Shown here: positions 10,707 through 22,343 of the stretch, piece after piece
How the letters are laid out: each line of letters opens with the position of its first letter
Numbering within the stretch: position 1 is the stretch's first letter
Assembly (NCBI GenBank): GCA_033032865.1
Contig: JAWHQI010000526.1
Span: 372,001-436,000, forward strand
Direction of reading: 5' to 3'
DNA length: 64,000 nt
From: Dactylorhiza incarnata
Lineage: Eukaryota > Streptophyta > Magnoliopsida > Asparagales > Orchidaceae
The notes under the pieces: model-generated
Seen by the model: the letters and a program-made list of their open reading frames with translations, nothing else
Databases searched by the model: none
Told to the model about the DNA's origin: nothing
Made by a program: the position numbers and the translations under genes

Positions 10707-12549
10707 TTAGTTCCAGTAGATGTTCATCTATGGTCTGAGCATTCACATTTACTCTGTTCATAATTTGATCTCTACCTGCATTGATGAAGCTTACTACCTG
10801 CTCAAAAGCTCTCTCAGTATTGCCTGACATGGTGCCCTAATTCTGAATGATCTAATGAGTTAAATGCCCAACATTGTTAAACTCTTCACCAACATGCTCC
10901 ATGGCTAGGGCTGCTAAGTCGAAGAAATAAGTGTGCAAAGTATTCAGATGATGCATGTCATCCTTCACACTCTGTAGCTCAGCTTTCATCTATTTCCTCA
11001 GGCCATTTACTGTCTGTAAGATGAATTTTTCCATTTTCTCCATTTGAACATTGAGCAGTGCTGAGATCATGTTGAATAGGGAGCCTGAGTGAGGTGAGGA
11101 TATTTCAGCAACATTCTCTTCTGGAGCAATATTCTCATGTGGAGCACTTTCAGGAGCACTGCTATGAACCTGAAGGTCAGGAAGGTCCACTTGCATCTGC
11201 TCTTCTTCTATCAGCACTCCCTTCCCTTTGAATAGAATTAGGTCAAGCCCACTATTGGGTCCTTCACCTTTAGCATCTTCTTGCTCCTTGCCTTCTTCCT
11301 TCTCTGGATCTATGCCTGGAAGCTGCTCAGCTTTTGGGACAACTGGCTCTTGGACTTTTTCTTGAGCTGAAGTTCCAGTCTTATCAGCAGTAAGACCATC
11401 TCCCTGATCAACTAGGGTAGAGCGCCCCAGATGGGTCTCCCCCTCAACCATTTTAGTATCTTGGGCTGAGCTCTCAAGATGGGACTTTCCCTCAACTGGA
11501 TCACTTCCAAGAATGGGGCTTCTCATCTCTTCAACTACCTCTGTGTTAGTAGGTTCATCTAATTTATTTGGGAGTTCTTCATTAAGAGATACCTCCCCCT
11601 CTGTCAAAGCAGGGTTTGGTAAGGATGGGGCTCCTTCTTCCTTATAGCTACTTGGGGACTCCTCCTCCTTTGAGTTAACAACCTGAACAACCATCTTCTT
11701 CTTCTCTTTCTGAACTAAAGAGACACATTTAGGTGTTTTGGATATGGATCTATCCCACCTGTCCAACATCTTGGATTCTACCCTCTTAGAGTAATACAGA
11801 GGCACTCCCATCCTTCTTTTTAGGACCTCCCCTAGGGAATTTAGAAGGAAGATAGATACGATTCTTCCAAATGAGGGAGTCTTCAGATTACTTTTTATTC
11901 TTTGAAATATAGATTCCCTCTAGTCTGTCTTCTTTGAGAGAATTACCCTGCTCATTACTTCAAACATGTCCTTTGAGATCCTGTCATTAGAACCAGGCTT
12001 ACATAATAGTAGTTTTCCAACTATATCTACAAGAAGCTTCCCTTTTTGATTGAATTTTGCCATTTTGATAGACCCATAGGTCTTTCCACTGTGCCCACAC
12101 TAGGCATAACTTACAAATAGGTCTTCAATGGCCATTTCTTCATCTTCAACTTCTCCCTCCAACCTTGGCATTCTAAACGCCTTTTCATGGCTCTTTACAA
12201 TTACATTTACCTTCTGCCCAACTACAATTGATTTCAGTGAGGATTCAGAATAGTGTACTCTTACTCCCTCAAAGAACACTAGGAGTTCTCTATTCAGAAG
12301 GACACAAGGTTCACTGAGCAGATATTCTAGTCCAGCCGATTCAAGCAACCCTATTGCTGACCTAATTTCTTCCGAGTAGTATTTGAAGCCTCCTATCTGA
12401 AGCTCACAACCAGAAATCACATAGGTTTCTTCCTTCTTGGGAGACAATGAAGAAGAGTCTCGAGAAATAACAGTTGTCGGAGATGGAATGGAGGTTTGTC
12501 GTGGGAATGACTTAGGGAAAATGAAAGTGTAATTTGTTTTCCTAAGCAT
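10702..12549 (-). pseudogene. B third (env-like) ORF, N-terminal and central part
   Basis: Starts at the ATG at 12547-12549 (MLRKTNYTFIFPKS). Three parts are visible. The first (12549 to about 11760) contains LLVDIVGKLLL and SFGRIVSIFL, alignable with LTDIVGKVLL and CFGRIIGIVL in G's third ORF and with fragment H. The second is an acidic, Pro/Ser/Glu-rich linker (about 11750-11150). The third is a helical stretch (SLFNMISALLNVQMEKMEKF, then FINAGRDQIMNRVNVNAQTIDEHLLELRN). Stops at about 12099 and 11920, a start of clean reading at 11811, and a stop near 10989 break it. No signal peptide or membrane helix is seen, so env-like is positional only. C has inserted at 10701/10702. The function is unknown. 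Confidence 0.7.
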
Positions 12550-12923
12550 TCATTCTATTTATAGTAGAGGTAGATGAAGGGGCGCATACCTTTTGTTGTT
12601 TGTACTGATGAGTTGATTAATAACTCATCGGATGCCTCTTATAGAACGATCCAATAATGTGTTAAGTAGCTGGACTCTGTTGCGACAATACTCCATTTTG
12701 TCATCAAGACTTATCGTCATTACGCATCTTTCCAACTGAGTCCATTTGTCGTCAAGATGTGTGCAATGTTTTTGAGGCATCTGATTGTGTCGTCGAGACA
12801 ATCATCAGATACTTATCGACTTTATGCATTTTTCAGCACTTCTTGAGAGGTTCCTACATCACTTAGCATGTATGTTCTCTGAGAGAAAAAATTAATAGTG
12901 ATAAATGTAAAATGAGTTGGAAA
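12550..12923 (-). promoter_or_regulatory. B gap between pol and third ORF, with LTR-type motifs
   Basis: About 370 bp of noncoding DNA between the pol stop (12924-12926) and the third ORF. It contains GTCGTCGAGAC, TTATCGTCATT, TTGTCGTCAAGA and TATCGAC, the same kind of motif that fills the U3 of B's LTRs. A TATA box lies at 12555-12564, six bases before the ATG region. G and I show the same arrangement. An internal promoter is inferred, not shown. Confidence 0.5.
12555..12564 (-). promoter_or_regulatory. TATA-like box before B third ORF
   Basis: CTATAAATAG (self-complementary) just upstream of the ATG at 12549. It is so close to the ATG that the start site would fall near or inside the ORF start; treat as tentative. 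Confidence 0.35.
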
Positions 12924-13167
12924 TTACTCTAAGTTTAACATCCCCAATTGGAACTTGAAGAGGTTAAACTTAGCTTCATCTAGGGGCTATGTGAATATAT
13001 CAGCCTCTTATTTGTCCGTGGGAACAAACTCAAGGGTGATATCTTCATTCTCCAGATGCTTCCTAATGAAGTGATACCTGATCTCAATATGCTTAGTCCT
13101 GCTATGTGAGACATGGTTCTTAGCAATTTAGATAGCACTTGATGAGTCACAAAACAGGGGTGTTTTG
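12924..13167 (-). pseudogene. pol: B RNase H C-terminus
   Basis: The last part of B's pol after the A insertion: [42 protein letters not shown] and the terminal KFNLFKFQLGMLNLE before a TAA at 12924-12926. It aligns residue for residue with the end of element A's pol (20040-20293). It carries three extra stops where A reads through. It is continuous with 22339 after removal of A. Confidence 0.88.
13163..13167. repeat. Left target-site duplication of element A
   Basis: TTTTG, repeated at 22339-22343. Confidence 0.93.
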
Positions 13168-13430
13168 TGTTGGGAATATTGCCCTCAATGTTCCCTTGAT
13201 TTGAAGAGGCATCACTCACAATGTTAAGTACATATTGTATTTTATACATCTAGTTTTTCTAAAGTATTGTACAGGGAGATGATATTCCATACAATGGAAT
13301 AGATTCAAAGGTATGCTGTTTAAATCAGCTGAGAAGGTCTCACTGTATCAGCTGAACCGCTGAGACAAGACCAGGAGCCGCTGAGAAGGCATCTGGGCAA
13401 GCTGAGTTGAAGATAGAAGAAACTTGGCGT

Positions 13431-13720
13431 GTTCGTCGAACGCAGAATGGAGTTCATCGAACAAAGAATGTTGTTCGTCGAACGAAGAGATGGGACATTA
13501 GCAAACACTAAGACTTGGAAAGTTCACCGAACGCAGAATGCAGTTCGTTGTATGCAGAGACGGGACAGAAGTAAACGCTGAGACTTGGCAAGTTTGTCGA
13601 ACGCAGAATGTAGTTCGTCGTACGCAGAGACGGGACAGTAGGAACCACTGAGACTTGGCGTGTTCGTTGAATGAAGAATAGAGTTTGTCGAATGCAGTTT
13701 GACGAGTTCTTTGAACGCAG
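13431..13720. repeat. GTTCGTCGAACG motif array in A 5' LTR
   Basis: Seven or more copies of TTCGTCGAACGCAGA-type units in direct orientation, each an odd-centred palindrome (GTTCG, T, CGAAC). Copies have drifted at CG positions (TTCATCGAAC, TTCGTTGTAT), consistent with methylated-CpG decay. The array is repeated at 20975-21280 in the 3' LTR. Confidence 0.88.
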
Positions 13721-13908
13721 GATCTTCTCTGCAGATCGACAGAATCCGCTGAGAAGAGGAAGCCTTCTCAGCCCAATCGCTGAGACAGTTCAAACGTGAC
13801 ATGGCGGGTTCTGCTTTTGGCGCAAGCTGCAGAAAAGCATTGTGGGCTCCACCAATCACTCCCATATCAGTCGGAAGGACGGCTAAGAGCCGTTGAAGAT
13901 TAAGGGTG

Positions 13909-13916
13909 TATAAAAG
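13909..13916 (+). promoter_or_regulatory. TATA box of A 5' LTR
   Basis: TATAAAAG, in the same place as TATAAAATAA at 21477 in the 3' LTR. Confidence 0.6.
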
Positions 13917-14721
13917 AAAGATTTAGGGCACTTTTGAGAGGTGTTTGTCGAGTGCTAAAACAAATTTACTATTCCATTGACGGCCCTAGTTCTCATCTTT
14001 CTCCTCCTGCTCACTGAACAAGCGAGAAGAATCAGAGAGAAAAAGAAAGCTCCTCTACAGAAGGAGCAAGGTGACCTTCCATCCTTCAACTGAAGAGGAA
14101 GATCAGTTTGTAGCTGCCATCAACATCTCCAGCTACAAGATAGCACAAGCTGTGCAGGAACTACAGAAGACTTCAACTCTCTGCTGTCTGCTGTAATAAG
14201 CTTCAAATACTCTTTTACTGTAGGGCTATTGCCTGAGTTTGTAGGGCTATTTGCTTGAGATTGTAGGGCTTGTTGGCCTGAGTTTGTAGGGCCATTTGGC
14301 CTGAGGTTGTAGGACCAGGAGTTGGTTTGAGCTGTAGGAGGTGGATTCCTCGGAGGTAGGACAAGCAGGTGGTCTGAGTTGAAGAAGGTGGATTCCTTTG
14401 AGGTAGGGCTGCTATGCCTGAGGTAGGGTTTGTGCAAACCTGAGAGATCGTGAGGGATCTGTGCTGTAAGCTATTTTAAATGAGTTTGGAGGAGTTGGCC
14501 CTGTCTAACACACTATTAGAAGGGTGAAGGGGGAAAGTGGACTACCCATAGACACACTGTCTTGGGGAACCACTATAAATAGTTGTGTGTTTTCTAGGTG
14601 TGCATGATTACTTGCTTAGAATAACTATAAACACCTAATCAAACAAGTAAAAATCAAAAGACATATTCACCCCCCCCCCCCTCTAGGTGAATTAGATCAT
14701 ATACCTATATAATCTTTCAAG

Positions 14722-14737
14722 TGGTACCAGAGATAGG
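14722..14737 (+). other. Primer-binding site of element A
   Basis: TGGTACCAGAGATAGG, two bases after the LTR end; resembles the initiator-Met PBS TGGTATCAGA with one change at the sixth base. Confidence 0.88.
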
Positions 14738-14800
14738 TTGGTCATAAAGGGCTTAACTACCTGACCAGATCCTACATAGGTATTATTAAATCTGAATCCA

Positions 14801-17136
14801 ATGGCTTCAAGTGGAGTTCAGAAGGAAATGGGTTCAATGAAGCTCCCTATATGCAAAAAGGAAACCTTTGGCATCTGGAAACAAATGGTTAGGCTATTCA
14901 TGGAAGCTTCAGATCCTAGAATCTATATCACTGCTTAGGAAGGCCCCTTCATTTTCACAAAGCCCTCCACCATTGATCCTACTAGGATGGTAGACAAGTC
15001 TTACACTGAAATGATAAGGGATGAGATAACATTGGCTACAATGGATAAAAGGGCTCAAAATATCATTGTCAATGCTATTGATGATTCAAATTTCCAAAAC
15101 TTGGTGCACTGTGATACTGCAAAGGAGATGTGGGATACATTGATTGTGTACATGGAAGGGACTGAGGAAGAGAGAAATGATAGGAAATCCCTCCTCAATC
15201 AGAAGTATGAAGCCTTTAGGCAACAAAATCAGGAATGCATAGCTGACTGCTATGAAAGATTTTTCAGAATAGTTAATGTGTTGAGGACCTATGAAAGGAT
15301 ATTCACTCATTATGAGTTGAATGATAAATTCCTAAGATCTCTAACTAGAGACTGGGATACCAAAATCTGTGCCATCAGGGAAGTGGCAAAGCTGAGTGAA
15401 ACTCCTCCTCACACTCTGTTTGGAAAGTTGCTCTCATATGAGATTCAACTATCTGCTAGAAAGGAAGAGGACACCTCCTCCAAGCCTCATGCTAGGGAGA
15501 AGTCTGTGGCCCTCATGGCTGAAGGGTCCAAGAAGAGCAAGACAAGAATTCCTACCCCTCCAAGAAGGGCTGCTGACTAAGACAATTCAGATCACTGCTC
15601 ATCTGAAAACAGCTCTTCTGATGAGAAATTTGCTGCCTTCTCAAGGCAATTCAAAAAGATGATGAGAAGGAAGCATTGGAAGAATAAGCCTTCCTCCACC
15701 TAACATCCTAGGAAGGATTCAAGCAGAGTAGACAGGCAGCACCCCAAAGGGGACATGATTGACTCTAAACATGTTAAACATGGTTCAACTAATGTAATTT
15801 GTTATTGTTGTTATTACTGCAGTAAGCATGGACATGTCATTGCTAACTGTCCAGTCAAAAGAAAGGATAATGGTGATAAGAAGCACCATCATAAAAAGGA
15901 TAGGAATGGTGAAAAGTGCTTCCTAGCAAAGAAAGGAAAAAGCTGGAGTGAATCTGAGTCATCTTCCTTAGATTCAGATGATGAAGAAGAAGCCTACATT
16001 GGGCTATTTGCTGCTGAGGAAGATGAGGACTTTCTTGCAGAAAAGGTGGGCATCAGGGCCCCTCTATCACATTCAGACAGTGATATAGAGGTGGATGAAG
16101 ATGCTGAAGAATACCTTGGCCTAATGGCCCTAACATCAGATTGAATCTCTTAAAAAGGCTGAAAAAATAGTTCTGAGTCTCCTACTTTGGTGGCTCAGAT
16201 GAGTAGAGAAATAAGCAAACTCAAGGGGATAACAATTGTCCATTTGAGCTCTATTTCTCTAAAGAATAAGATCATGAAGGATCTTGAGGAAAAGCTTCTC
16301 AAAGTGAAAAGCCTAGTGGCACAATTCTCCAAGCCTAAATCTGTGCTCCCCATCATAGACTCCTTTTCTTCTCAATCTAATAGAAGAGGACTAGGATTCA
16401 ATAATATGGAGACAGGAGAAGGTAGTGAAAAAAAGAGCAAGGGTAAGGCTAAGCCTCAAACCACCTTTCAAAAGGTATTCTTCCTTCCAACAAGTATGAC
16501 CATGAAAGCTTGTATGGTCACTGGAAGAATGGAAGTAACTATAGGAAGGAAAACAATCCTTCCCATAGTGGAAGAAAGGGAATGAGATTTAGTGCCATGA
16601 AGGCTCCCCATGAGGAAATTCAAATGACCCAACCTGGACCTTTTGTATTTGGTACCTCAGCCCCCTCATTCAAGAATCAGGGTGCGAGCTCTTCTAAATC
16701 TATTTCAGCAAAGAAAATTTCAGTTTTCCAATCAATGGACAAGACTTGTTGCTCAGTGTCAGATGCCATCAGATCTTGTATGGCTGCCAAGCCAAAGCTA
16801 GCTGATGCCATCAAGACAAAGAGCATCAAGACAATACATAGATTGACATTCAGTCAAATCATTGCTGAGAGAAACAGGAAGACAACAGCTGTTTCCTCTC
16901 CTGAACACAGGCACAGTAATGCTAATTCCTCAAGAAATGTTCAGAAGAGGAGATATAATATTCATGAATCTTGGTACTGTGGTAAGGTGGGACACTTTGC
17001 CATAGACTGTTGGCACAATCCAAATGTGCCATATTCAAAGATGAGCTTTCCTGCAAAGGCTGCAGCAGGTTTGAAGCCCTTTTATTCTAACAAAGACCTA
17101 GGACCCAAAATTGCTTGGGCTCATAAGGGTAATTAA
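14801..17136 (+). pseudogene. gag: A gag
   Basis: Structural protein that coats the element RNA. Start chosen at ATG 14801 (MASSGVQKEMGSMKLP), which matches the start of B's gag. The capsid part has MVRLFMEASDPR, DKRAQNIIVNAIDD, KEMWDTLIVYMEG and LNDKFLRSLTRDWD. First knuckle: CYYCSKHGHVIANC, intact. A Ser/Asp/Glu-rich tail and a Lys-rich helical region follow (16190-16330). Second knuckle: SWYCGKVGHFAIDC, where the first Cys is Ser. Stops at 14936-14938, 15578-15580, about 15702 and 16142-16144, plus a frame change near 16500. Ends AWAHKGN at 17136; the protease follows in a different frame after a short gap ending CTTCATGCAGGT. Confidence 0.87.
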
Positions 17137-17144
17137 ACTCCTTC

Positions 17145-20100
17145 ATGCAGGTTAGTTCAAATACAAGCCTTGGACAGATTTGGTATTTGGACAGTGGGTG
17201 CTCAAGACATATGACAGGCACCAAGGATTTACTGCAGGAATATAAAGCAGTGAAGAATGGACCCAAAGTCATCTTTGGGGGTTCAGAGAAGGGATTCACC
17301 AGAGGTTATGGTATGATCACAAATGGCATAGTCTCCATCACTAAAGTGGCTTATGTTGAAGGGTTGCAACACAACCTTGTTAGCAAAAGCTAACTGTGTG
17401 ATCTTGGCTATGTCATTGTATTCCACAATGATAAGTGCCTAATCAAAAATTCTAAAGACTTGGAAACCATACTTTCAGGCACTAGGAGTGGAAATGTTTA
17501 TTGTTTAGATTTTATTTTCAAATCATCTTCCTCTCCTGTGTGTCTTGTGGCAAATGAGAGTGAGTCTCTATGTGTTCAATGGCACAAGAGACTTGCCCAC
17601 ATCAACTATAAGGCAATGCATAGACTATTCTCTAAAAATTTGGTTAGAAATAGTCCTAATTTAAAATGTGTTAAAAATGGCCCATGTCATGCTTGCAGAA
17701 TGGGCAAGCAAACAAGGGCCACTTTTAAAAGTATTGGCTCCAAAGACACTAAGAGATGCCTTTATTTATTGCATATGGACTTGTTTGGTCCTATGCCAAT
17801 TCAGAGCTTAGGAGGGAAGCTGTATACCTTAATGATTGTTGATGATCACTCAAGATATACATGGGTATTTTTTCTCAAAAAGAAATCAGATACTCTAAAT
17901 GTCTTTATAAGCCATGTCAAAGCCATTCAGAATGATTTGCAATGTTCTGTGGTCAGAACTAGGTCTGGCCATGGCACAGAGTTTCAATCTGAAGCCATGA
18001 CAAGGTTTTGTTAAGAACTAGGTATCATCCAAGAGTTTTCCTCCCCAAGGACCCCACAACAAATGGGGTGGCTGAGAGGAGGAATAGAACATTGACTGAT
18101 GCTGGGAGAACATTGCTAATTGACTCTTTAGTCCCAGAATATTTCTGGGCTGAAGTAGTCAATACTGCCTGTTATGTTCTCAATAGAGCTTCCATCAATA
18201 AAGTTCATGGAATTACCCCCTATGAGATTCTGAAAGGCGAACAACCAACAATTTCATATTTTAGGATCTTTGGATCTAAATGCTATATTTTAAATAATGG
18301 AAAATCTCAATTAACTAAGTTTGCTGAAAAATGCTACTTGGGGGTTCTTGTTGGCTATAGCTCACATAGTAGAGCCTATAGAGTATATAACAAGAAAACC
18401 CATGTTGTTGAATAGTCCATGCTTGTGGTGTTTGATGAGACCAGCCTAATTTATAAGGGCTGGTTCAGTTCTTCTGTTTTGACAGGAAGTGAAAGGGACA
18501 TGGAAGAACTATCTATACAAGAACCATCCAGCAGCAGTAAAGCACATGCTGATGCAGCAATTCCAGAAAAAGTAGAGAAGCAGGATGTTGAAGAAATTGT
18601 TGACCCAGTGGATGAAATTCAGCATGTAGAGGAGAGACTGCCTGCAGCTACAAAACATCTAAGGGGTCATCCATTGGAGCAGATTATTGGGAATATTCAA
18701 CAAGGTGTGACAACAAGGAGCAGGTCTCACAATGAGGCCTTGTCCCTCAGTTTCCTGTCGCAGGTAGAGCCTATGAAATTTGAAGAGGCCAACTTCGATC
18801 CATTCTGGATTCAGGCAATGAAGGAAGAACTTTTGCGATTCAAGAAATGCAAAGTATGGAAGTTGGTGCCAAAACCACAGGGACACAACATCATTGGCAC
18901 GAAATGGATCTTCACAAACAAGATGGATGAAAATAGGCCAATCATTAAGAACAAGGCAAGGCTTGTTGCAAAGGGGTATAGGCAAGAGGAAGGAATAGAC
19001 TTTCACCAAACCTTTGGCCCAGTTGCAAGGTTGGAGGCCAAAAGGCTATTCCTTGCATATGCATCCCATAAAGGATTCAAAGTGTATCAGATGGATGTCA
19101 AATCAGCATTACTAAATGGAAATCTGAAAGAGGAAGTCTATGTAGAGCAGCCATCAGGTTTTGTCCATCCTACTCTTAAATCTCATGTTTATCTACTTAG
19201 GAAAGCTCTATATGGTCTTAAGCAAGCCCCCAGGGCTTGGTATGAGACATTGTCTAGCTTTCTCATCAAGAACAAGTTCTTGAGGGGAAAGATAGATAAC
19301 ACATTGTTTCTTAGGGAAACAAGGGGCAAGATTCTCCTAGTCCAAATATATGTTGATGATATAATATTTGGGTCTACTGATGACAACGTTTGCACAAGTT
19401 TTTCCAACCTAATGCAGGGGGAGTTTGAGATGAGCAGCATGAGAGAATTAAAGTACTTCTTAGGCCTCCAAGTGAGACAGTCTGATGATGGGATATTTAT
19501 CTCTCAGACAAAGTACAACAGGGAGCTAATTAAGAAGTTTGGAATGGAGTCAGCCTCCACCATGAAAACTCCCATGTGGTCTAACATTTCCCTGGACAAG
19601 GATGAGAAGGGCAAGGGCTTTGCTGAATCCATGTACAGGTGCATCATTGGATCCCTATTATATCTAACTGCTAGTAGACCAGATATTATGTATGCTACAT
19701 GTGTGTGTGCAAGGTACCAGGCATGTCCTAAGGAATCTCACTACACAGCTGTAAAGAGGATTCTGAGATACCTTAAAGGCAGCCTACATCTTGGCCTTTG
19801 GTACCCTAGGAACAATGATTTTGAACTAACTGGATTTTCAGATGCAGATTTTGCAGGCTGCAAAGAAGACAGGAAAAGCACAAGTAGCACCTGTCAGTTC
19901 CTAGGAAGAAGATTGATATCATGGAGCAGTAAAAAGCAGACAAGTGTGACTATCTCCACTGCTGAATCTGAATACATTGCTGCAGGAAGCTGTTGTGCAC
20001 AGCTATTGTGGATTCAACACCAGCTAGAGGACTACAACCTCAAGGTAAGTAAATCTCCTCTTTATTGTGACTCATCCAGTGCTATCTCTATTGCTAAGAA

Positions 20101-20293
20101 TCATGTCTCTCACAGAAGGACTAAGCACATAGAGATAAGGTATCATTTTATAAGAGAACATGTTGAATGTAAAGATATCTTCCTTGAATTTGTCCCCACT
20201 GACAGTCAAGTGGTTGATATCTTCACTAAGCCATTGGATGAGGCCAAGTTTAATGCTTTCAAGATTGAACTAGGATTGTTAAATGTAGAATAG
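17145..20293 (+). pseudogene. pol: A pol: protease, integrase, RT, RNase H
   Basis: Protease WYLDSGCSRHMTG (17180-17220). Integrase zinc finger QWHKRLAHINYKA/CHACRMGKQ, then the core LLHMDLFGPM and VDDHSRYTWVFF; the second acidic position reads RSGHGTEF, with Gly where the family has Asp, so this copy lacks a catalytic residue. NGVAERRNRTL follows. RT-RNase H (18419-20293) is one open frame of 624 codons: [38 protein letters not shown], active site [13 protein letters not shown] near 19350, [45 protein letters not shown], ending LGLLNVE. Stops at 17391-17393, 18012-18014 and 18413-18415, and a frame change near 18062 in an A-run, break the upstream part. Confidence 0.9.
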
Positions 20294-20700
20294 TACTCAC
20301 ATTGAGGGGGAGCAAGTTCCTGCTCAGGTTGAGGGGGAGTTGGCAAATGCTAAGAGGGTTAGAGAAGATGTAGGATGACCTAAAGGGGGATTTGGAAAAT
20401 GTTTTCTAAACCCTCTCAGGGTCTGTAGATGCTGCCTCCCAATCCCTAGAGGGTAAAATAGTTGAAGAATCCAGAAAAGGGGAGATGGCCAATGCTAAGA
20501 CCAACTCAGAGTAAGCTTTGAGTGGATTGCCCTCTGAGTTATTCAAAGCTTAATATAGAATGATGTCATGAGTTTTGATAGAATGCTAAAACAATATTAT
20601 TTTTTAGATGCAATGTTATCATGAATGCTATATAGAACATTTTCATGATATGTTTTTGTTGGCCATGTGCCTTAGCATTGGGAATGCTCTGCCTTCTTCA
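20294..20700 (+). other. A 3' noncoding region
   Basis: Repeats TTGAGGGGGAG-type purine tracts (20303-20340) and AAAGGGGGATTTGG (20383). These may be extra polypurine tracts. No ORF is supported. Confidence 0.6.
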
Positions 20701-20713
20701 AATAGGGAGAGAT
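20701..20713 (+). other. Polypurine tract of element A
   Basis: AATAGGGAGAGAT directly before the 3' LTR start TGTTGGG at 20714. Confidence 0.85.
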
Positions 20714-20974
20714 TGTTGGGAATATTGCCATCAATGTTCCCTTGATTTGAAGAGGCATCACTCACAATGCTAAGTACATATTGTATTTGATACATTCTAG
20801 TTTGTCTCAAGTATTGTACAGGGAGATGATATTCCATACAATGGAATAGATTCAAAGGTGTGCTGTTTAAATCAGCTGAGAAGGTCTCACTGTATCAGTT
20901 GAAATGGTGAGACAAGACCAGTAGCTGCTGAGAAGGCATCTGGGCAAGCTGAGCTAGAGATAGAAGGAACTTGG

Positions 20975-21280
20975 CGTGTCCGTCGAACGCAGAATCAAGT
21001 TCGTCGAACGCAGAATGGAGTTCGTCGAACGAAGAATGTTGTTCGTCGAACGAAGTGACGAGACATAAGAAAACACTGAGACTTGGCAAGTTCATTGAAT
21101 GCAGAATGCAGTTCGTCGTACGAAGAGACGGGACAGAACCAAATGCTGAGACTTGGCAAGTTCATCGAATGCAGAATGCAGTTCGTCGTACGCAGAGACG
21201 GGATAGAAGGAATCGCTGAGACTTGGCGTGTTCGTCGAATGAAGAATAGACTTCGTCGAACGCGGTTTGACGAGTTCGTA
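20975..21280. repeat. GTTCGTCGAACG motif array in A 3' LTR
   Basis: Eight or more units of TTCGTCGAACGCAGA/TTCGTCGTACG, the counterpart of 13431-13720. Confidence 0.88.
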
Positions 21281-21476
21281 GAACGCAAGATCTTCTCTGC
21301 AGATGGACAGAATCCGCTGAGAAGAGGAAGCCTTCTCAACGCAACCACTGAGACTGTTCAAACGTGATATGGGGGGTTCTGCTTTTGGCGCAAGCTACAG
21401 AAAAGCATTGTGGGGTCCACCAACCACTCCCATATCAGTCGGAAGGATGGCTAAGAGCCGTTGAAGATTAAGGGTG

Positions 21477-21484
21477 TATAAAAT
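21477..21484 (+). promoter_or_regulatory. TATA box of A 3' LTR
   Basis: TATAAAAT, counterpart of 13909-13916. Confidence 0.55.
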
Positions 21485-22338
21485 AAACAGTTAGGGCACT
21501 TTTGAGAGGTGCTGGTTGAGTGCTAAAATAAATTTACTATTCCATTGACGGCCTGAGTTCTCATTTTTCTCCTCATGCTCACTGAACAAGCAAGAAGAAT
21601 CTGAGAGAAAAAGAAAGCTCCTTTACAAGAAGGAGCAAGGTGATCTTCCATCCTTCAACTGAAGAGGAAGATCAGTTTGTAGCTGCCATCAACATCTCCA
21701 GCTACAAGATAGCACAAGCTGTACAGGAACTATAGAAGACTTCTACTCTCTGTTGTCTGCTGTAGTAAGCTTCAAATACTATTTTACTGTAGGGCTATTG
21801 CCTGAGTTTGTAGGGCTATTTGCCTGAGATTGTAGGGCTTGTTGTCATGAGTTTGTAGGGCTATTGGCCTGAGTTTGTAGGGCCATTTTGCTTGAGGTTG
21901 TAGGACCAGGAGGTGGTCTGAGCTGTAGGAGGTGGATTGCTCTGAGGTGGGATCTGTGAGATCTGAGGTAGGACCAGCAGGTGGTCTGAGTTGTAGAAGG
22001 TGGATTCCTTTGAGGTAGGGTTGTTGTGCCTGAGGTAGGGTTTGTGCAAACCTAAGAGATCCCGAGGGATCTGTGCTGTAAGCTATTTTAGCTGAGTTTG
22101 GAGGAGATGACCCTGTCTAACACACTGTTAGAAGGGTGAAGGGGGAAAGTGGACTACCCATAGGCACACTGTCTTGGGGAACCACTATAAACACTTGTGT
22201 GTTATCTCGGTGTGCTTGATTACTTGCTTATAATAACTGCAAACATCTAAATCAAACAAGTAAAAATCAAAAGACCTCTTCACCCCCCCCCCCCCCCCCC
22301 TCTAGGTGAATTGGATCATATACCAATATAATCTTTCA

Positions 22339-22343
22339 TTTTG
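22339..22343. repeat. Right target-site duplication of element A
   Basis: TTTTG, matching 13163-13167. Confidence 0.93.

Larger units (their letters stand above)
13168..14719 (+). repeat. A 5' LTR
   Basis: Begins TGTTGGGAATATTGCC and ends AATCTTTCA. Contents in order: a GTTCGTCGAACG motif array (13431-13720), a TATA box (13909-13916), TGTAGGGCTnnnnGCCTGAG tandem repeats (14218-14310), a conserved block with GGACTACCC and GGGGAACCACTATAAAT (14537-14580), and a 12-C run before TCTAGG (14670-14687). Confidence 0.93.
13168..22338 (+). mobile_element. SIRE-like Copia element A, full length
   Basis: LTRs 13168-14719 and 20714-22338, TTTTG duplications, initiator-Met-type PBS, gag with two knuckle regions, PR-IN-RT-RNase H, polypurine tract. 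The long gag with a Ser/Glu-rich tail, the ITKQHKKTPYE-type integrase tail, and the TTCACCCCCC/TCTAGG LTR end are SIRE/Maximus-like. It has no third ORF; only about 420 bp separate pol from the 3' LTR. It inserted into B's RNase H. RT-RNase H is intact, while gag and integrase are broken. Confidence 0.93.
20714..22338 (+). repeat. A 3' LTR
   Basis: Same order of parts as the 5' LTR but about 70 bp longer, mainly from an extra copy in the GTAGGACC/GATCTGAGG region near 21940-21975 and a longer C run (22283-22300). Confidence 0.92.
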
